Positions 62,114 through 64,000 of a DNA stretch of 64,000 nt are shown one piece after another (position 1 is the stretch's first letter; every line of letters begins with the position of its first letter). The position numbers and the translations under genes are program-made. The DNA is taken from positions 62,001 through 126,000 of the forward strand of contig NZ_MDFN01000002.1 of the NCBI RefSeq assembly GCF_001730525.1, written 5' to 3'. The notes beneath the pieces were generated by a model that saw only the letters and a list, made by a program, of their open reading frames with translations, was not told where the DNA came from and searched no databases. Source of the DNA: Arcticibacter eurypsychrophilus (GTDB taxonomy: Bacteria > Bacteroidota > Bacteroidia > Sphingobacteriales > Sphingobacteriaceae).

Positions 62114-62947
62114 TTAATAGCTTCGAATATCAATTCCTCCAAATATCGAAGTTCCCCTCAATATAAGAACCTTATTGTCGGCCAAATTGATAGACTGTAC
62201 CAAAGGCCGTTTATCCTCTATCCCGCCAAAAATAGCAGCCAGATCAGAAGAAACTTTCCATTGCGGAGGAACAATCAATTTAGTTCCACCAAATACCTGG
62301 GTAATATCAATCACAATAGTACCATTTATATCGGCCTGAGTAAGATTGATTTCTGCCCCACCCATTATCGTAACGATTTCACCACCTAAAAAATTCTTAG
62401 AAACAATGTTCTTTTTGATACCTCCAAAGATAGATACCGTATCCAGATAGTCCTCTGCTCCCCCAGTATGTTGTTCCTTCTGATCAGAAGACGATTCCCC
62501 CGTTTCTTTTTCAAGTATAATAGGCTCACCATCCTCCTCTGTAGGAACACGTTTATCCCATACAATAGGGTCTTTCACTACTTTTATATCTTTGTTTAAA
62601 AATTGCTTGCTAAACTTCTTTTTACCTAAAATCAGATAAAGACCAATTGCCATAACCAACACAGGAAATACAAAGTTACCCAGATCTACTCCAGGGATAA
62701 TCCTGGCTACCAAGAAGACCACTCCTATTACAATTAATATGACAGAAGTTGGATTTCGATAATTTTGACGGTTACCAGTAAAAATACCAACTGCAATCAA
62801 AATCATTGGCCAGCTCGTTAGCCAATCGGGTATGAGCACGCCAAGTGATCTTACCAGAAGTACAACACCTATGAACAAGAAAATTAGTCCAGCCCACTTT
62901 TTCCCGGAACCTTGTCTTTTATTATATATGGGATTTGAGTTTTCCAT
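62114..62947 (-). CDS. LiaF-like membrane protein of the kinase operon
   Basis: 277 residues. Four hydrophobic segments up to about residue 110 (KKWAGLIFLFIGVVLLVRSLG, SWPMILIAVGIFTGN, SVILIVIGVVFLVARIIPG, FVFPVLVMAIGLYLILG) and a beta-rich C-terminal domain with SIFGGIKKNIVSKNFLGGEI, VTIMGGAEINLTQADI, VFGGTKLIVPPQWKV and IFGGIEDKR, the repeated FGG pattern of LiaF/DUF5668 proteins. LiaF restrains LiaS in Firmicutes; here the next genes are a LytS-type kinase and a LytTR regulator, so an analogous inhibitory role is plausible but not shown. Confidence 0.8.
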   Translation of the reverse strand: MENSNPIYNKRQGSGKKWAGLIFLFIGVVLLVRSLGVLIPDWLTSWPMILIAVGIFTGNRQNYRNPTSVILIVIGVVFLVARIIPGVDLGNFVFPVLVMAIGLYLILGKKKFSKQFLNKDIKVVKDPIVWDKRVPTEEDGEPIILEKETGESSSDQKEQHTGGAEDYLDTVSIFGGIKKNIVSKNFLGGEIVTIMGGAEINLTQADINGTIVIDITQVFGGTKLIVPPQWKVSSDLAAIFGGIEDKRPLVQSINLADNKVLILRGTSIFGGIDIRSY

Positions 62948-63298
62948 TTGTTATTCTTTTTATCAAATATATACCGATGCAGGCATCCCGGCAACAGCTA
63001 TTAGGCTGAACATAACGAAAACTCGGTAAACAGCGGTAAAGGGTCGGTGAAAATTTATTATTTGATATTATTTCACTTCTGAAATTTAGTAAAAACAAAT
63101 GTTAATCTATAAAGCAATCAAACATTTAAGATATGCTAGAATTCTTATTGAATATATTAGATGAATTCCATATGTATTTTATCGCCCATTCCACATACTC
63201 GTATAGTCATAATTATAGTTGCTAGAGCTAGGTGTATTTGCTATAGTATACCTCAATATATATGGAAAGCATGGTTTATGATAAAAAAGAAGGCACTT
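62948..63298. other. Gene-free gap upstream of the LiaF-like operon
   Basis: 351 bp, AT-rich, should hold the promoter of the 62947-60327 operon; none was clearly recognised. A minus-strand frame ending at TAA 63179-63181 has a protein-like C-terminus (NYNYDYTSMWNGR) and stays open past the right end of this gap, but shows no start; it may be a gene scrap. Confidence 0.5.
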
Positions 63299-63630
63299 AA
63301 ATAGAAAGAGGTGGTGTCATCATGTATGGTGATGCGCCAGTCTTAAATTCAGCGACTGCTGCTCTTCAAACTGCTGTATCTGAAGATCGTCAGCCATTGA
63401 CTTATGGTGGTTCTAATACTGCTCATAATGGTGGTTCATTAAAATACGCGAGAGTTGAGTATGCCGGTCAGATCATTACTACAAACAATAAAGAACACGA
63501 TGCTTTTTCATCTTATTCAGTAGGAAGTGGTACCGTTTTGGAAAAGTTAGTTTCTTAGAAAGGTAGTGATTAAGGTTTTGAGTTCTATGCAGTACTGTAA
63601 GTGGAAAAACTTATGCAATGCTAGAGCAAC
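63299..63630 (+). pseudogene. Fragment of a Bacteroidota surface-protein (beta-helix-type) gene
   Basis: A frame open from about 63299 to TAG 63556-63558 gives ERGGVIMYGDAPVL, then PLTYGGSNTAHNGGSLKYAR and VEYAGQIITTNNKEHDAF, ending VGSGTVLEKLVS. This is the GGSN..DNSGSLKYVRIEYAG repeat motif of long secreted Bacteroidota proteins. After the stop the likeness goes on (KGSD, stop, GFEFYA), then shifts frame (STVSGKTYAML), up to the IS remnant. It lacks both ends and has two stops and one shift, so it is a decayed gene. Confidence 0.55.
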
Positions 63631-64000
63631 CGGTCGAGCAGCGCAGTAGCAATAACCTCATCATCAAGTTGTTTACTCCAATCTTTAGGTTTTTTATTTG
63701 TCGTGATCACAATTGATGTAGATTCATAGATCTGGTTAATAAAGTTAAAGAAAGCTACAGCCATATTCTTTTCCAGGGCGAATAGCATGATGTCATCAAT
63801 CACAATCAGATTAGCTTTGAGAAGCCTTTTATATTCATTCTGCTGCGTTTTTAAATATTCTTTTGTCTTGAACATGTTGACCATGTCATCCATCTTGCTG
63901 AAGTAAGCATCGTATCCCGCTTTAACAGCATCCCTGTAGAGTCCTGCCGCTAAAAACTTTTCTCGTTCTGCTTTGGGTCATCATGCCTGTTCTCAGGGAT
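63621..64000 (-). pseudogene. istB: IS21-family istB-like ATPase, decayed and cut by the window edge
   Basis: The helper ATPase of IS21-type elements. The open frame (63621-63893) has LIVIDDIMLFALEKNMAVAFF with Walker B, SIVITTNKKPKDWSKQL and ATALLDRLL, where the frame meets TAG in place of the usual Tyr, followed by His-Cys as in the family. Upstream the frame continues as LAAGLYRDAVKAGYDAYFSK; the Walker A region near 63950-63990 needs a one-base shift and reads as a degraded GxxGxGK (Gly codons turned to Arg). The element continues beyond 64000. Confidence 0.75.

Overview
The window is chromosomal DNA of an AT-rich Bacteroidota bacterium, most likely of the family Sphingobacteriaceae (Pedobacter/Solitalea-like). 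Reasons seen in the sequence: no Shine-Dalgarno motifs ahead of most genes, candidate promoters of the Bacteroidota type (TAnnTTTG at -7), a TonB-dependent receptor with a carboxypeptidase-regulatory-like N-terminus, bacillithiol synthesis (bshC), the gene order parA-parB-DUF5683-dapB-lepB, and rpmB-rpmG-DUF4295-ftsY-rimO. No rRNA, tRNA or CRISPR array was found.

Layout. 1-7.4 kb: an acyl-CoA dehydrogenase, a glycerophosphodiester phosphodiesterase overlapping an alpha/beta hydrolase, and a glycosyltransferase-flippase-glycosyltransferase operon. 7.6-12.9 kb: a minus-strand molybdenum cluster (YbaK-like deacylase, heme oxygenase, Mop, ModE-like HTH, outer-membrane barrel, modA, modB, modC). 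13-24 kb: acetyltransferase plus ion channel, a DNA-glycosylase-like protein, a signal peptidase I gene whose reading frame is broken at a 7-A tract, a TonB receptor with a possible tandem operator, CvfB, a LamG protein, an LTA-synthase-like enzyme and a RecD-like helicase. 24-26.6 kb: DUF3822-rsmD-coaD and a NUDIX hydrolase. 26.6-35 kb: a patchy accessory stretch with gene remnants, small unknown genes, an esterase, a DUF6266-like protein, an AraC regulator with a divergent reductase, and a DUF2089-YIP1-DUF3887-PH set preceded by a tetranucleotide repeat. 35-44 kb: pyrE, clpB, gmhB, an OPT transporter, a cupin and a lipoprotein. 44-48 kb: acs with a small membrane protein and an MHS-type permease. 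48-54 kb: ribosomal proteins, ftsY, rimO, bshC and an Ldh/Mdh2-type dehydrogenase. 54.9-59.5 kb: the lepB-dapB-DUF5683-parB-parA operon. 59.6-63 kb: an FMN reductase and a LiaF-like/LytS/LytTR envelope-sensing operon. 63.2-64 kb: a decayed surface-protein fragment meeting a decayed IS21-type istB.

Most genes are housekeeping. The points most worth a second look are: the near-exact 25-bp copy of the bshC 3' end about 540 bp downstream, bracketing tandem 81-85 bp repeats; the broken signal peptidase I gene at 15.8 kb; the acs/small-membrane-protein/MHS-permease operon that mirrors acs-yjcH-actP with unrelated parts; the molybdate operon with split ModE modules, a dedicated barrel and a heme oxygenase; the (ATTT)6 tract upstream of the DUF2089 operon; and the two TTAG-N6-CTAA boxes in front of the TonB receptor. 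No clearly new defence or mobile system was found.
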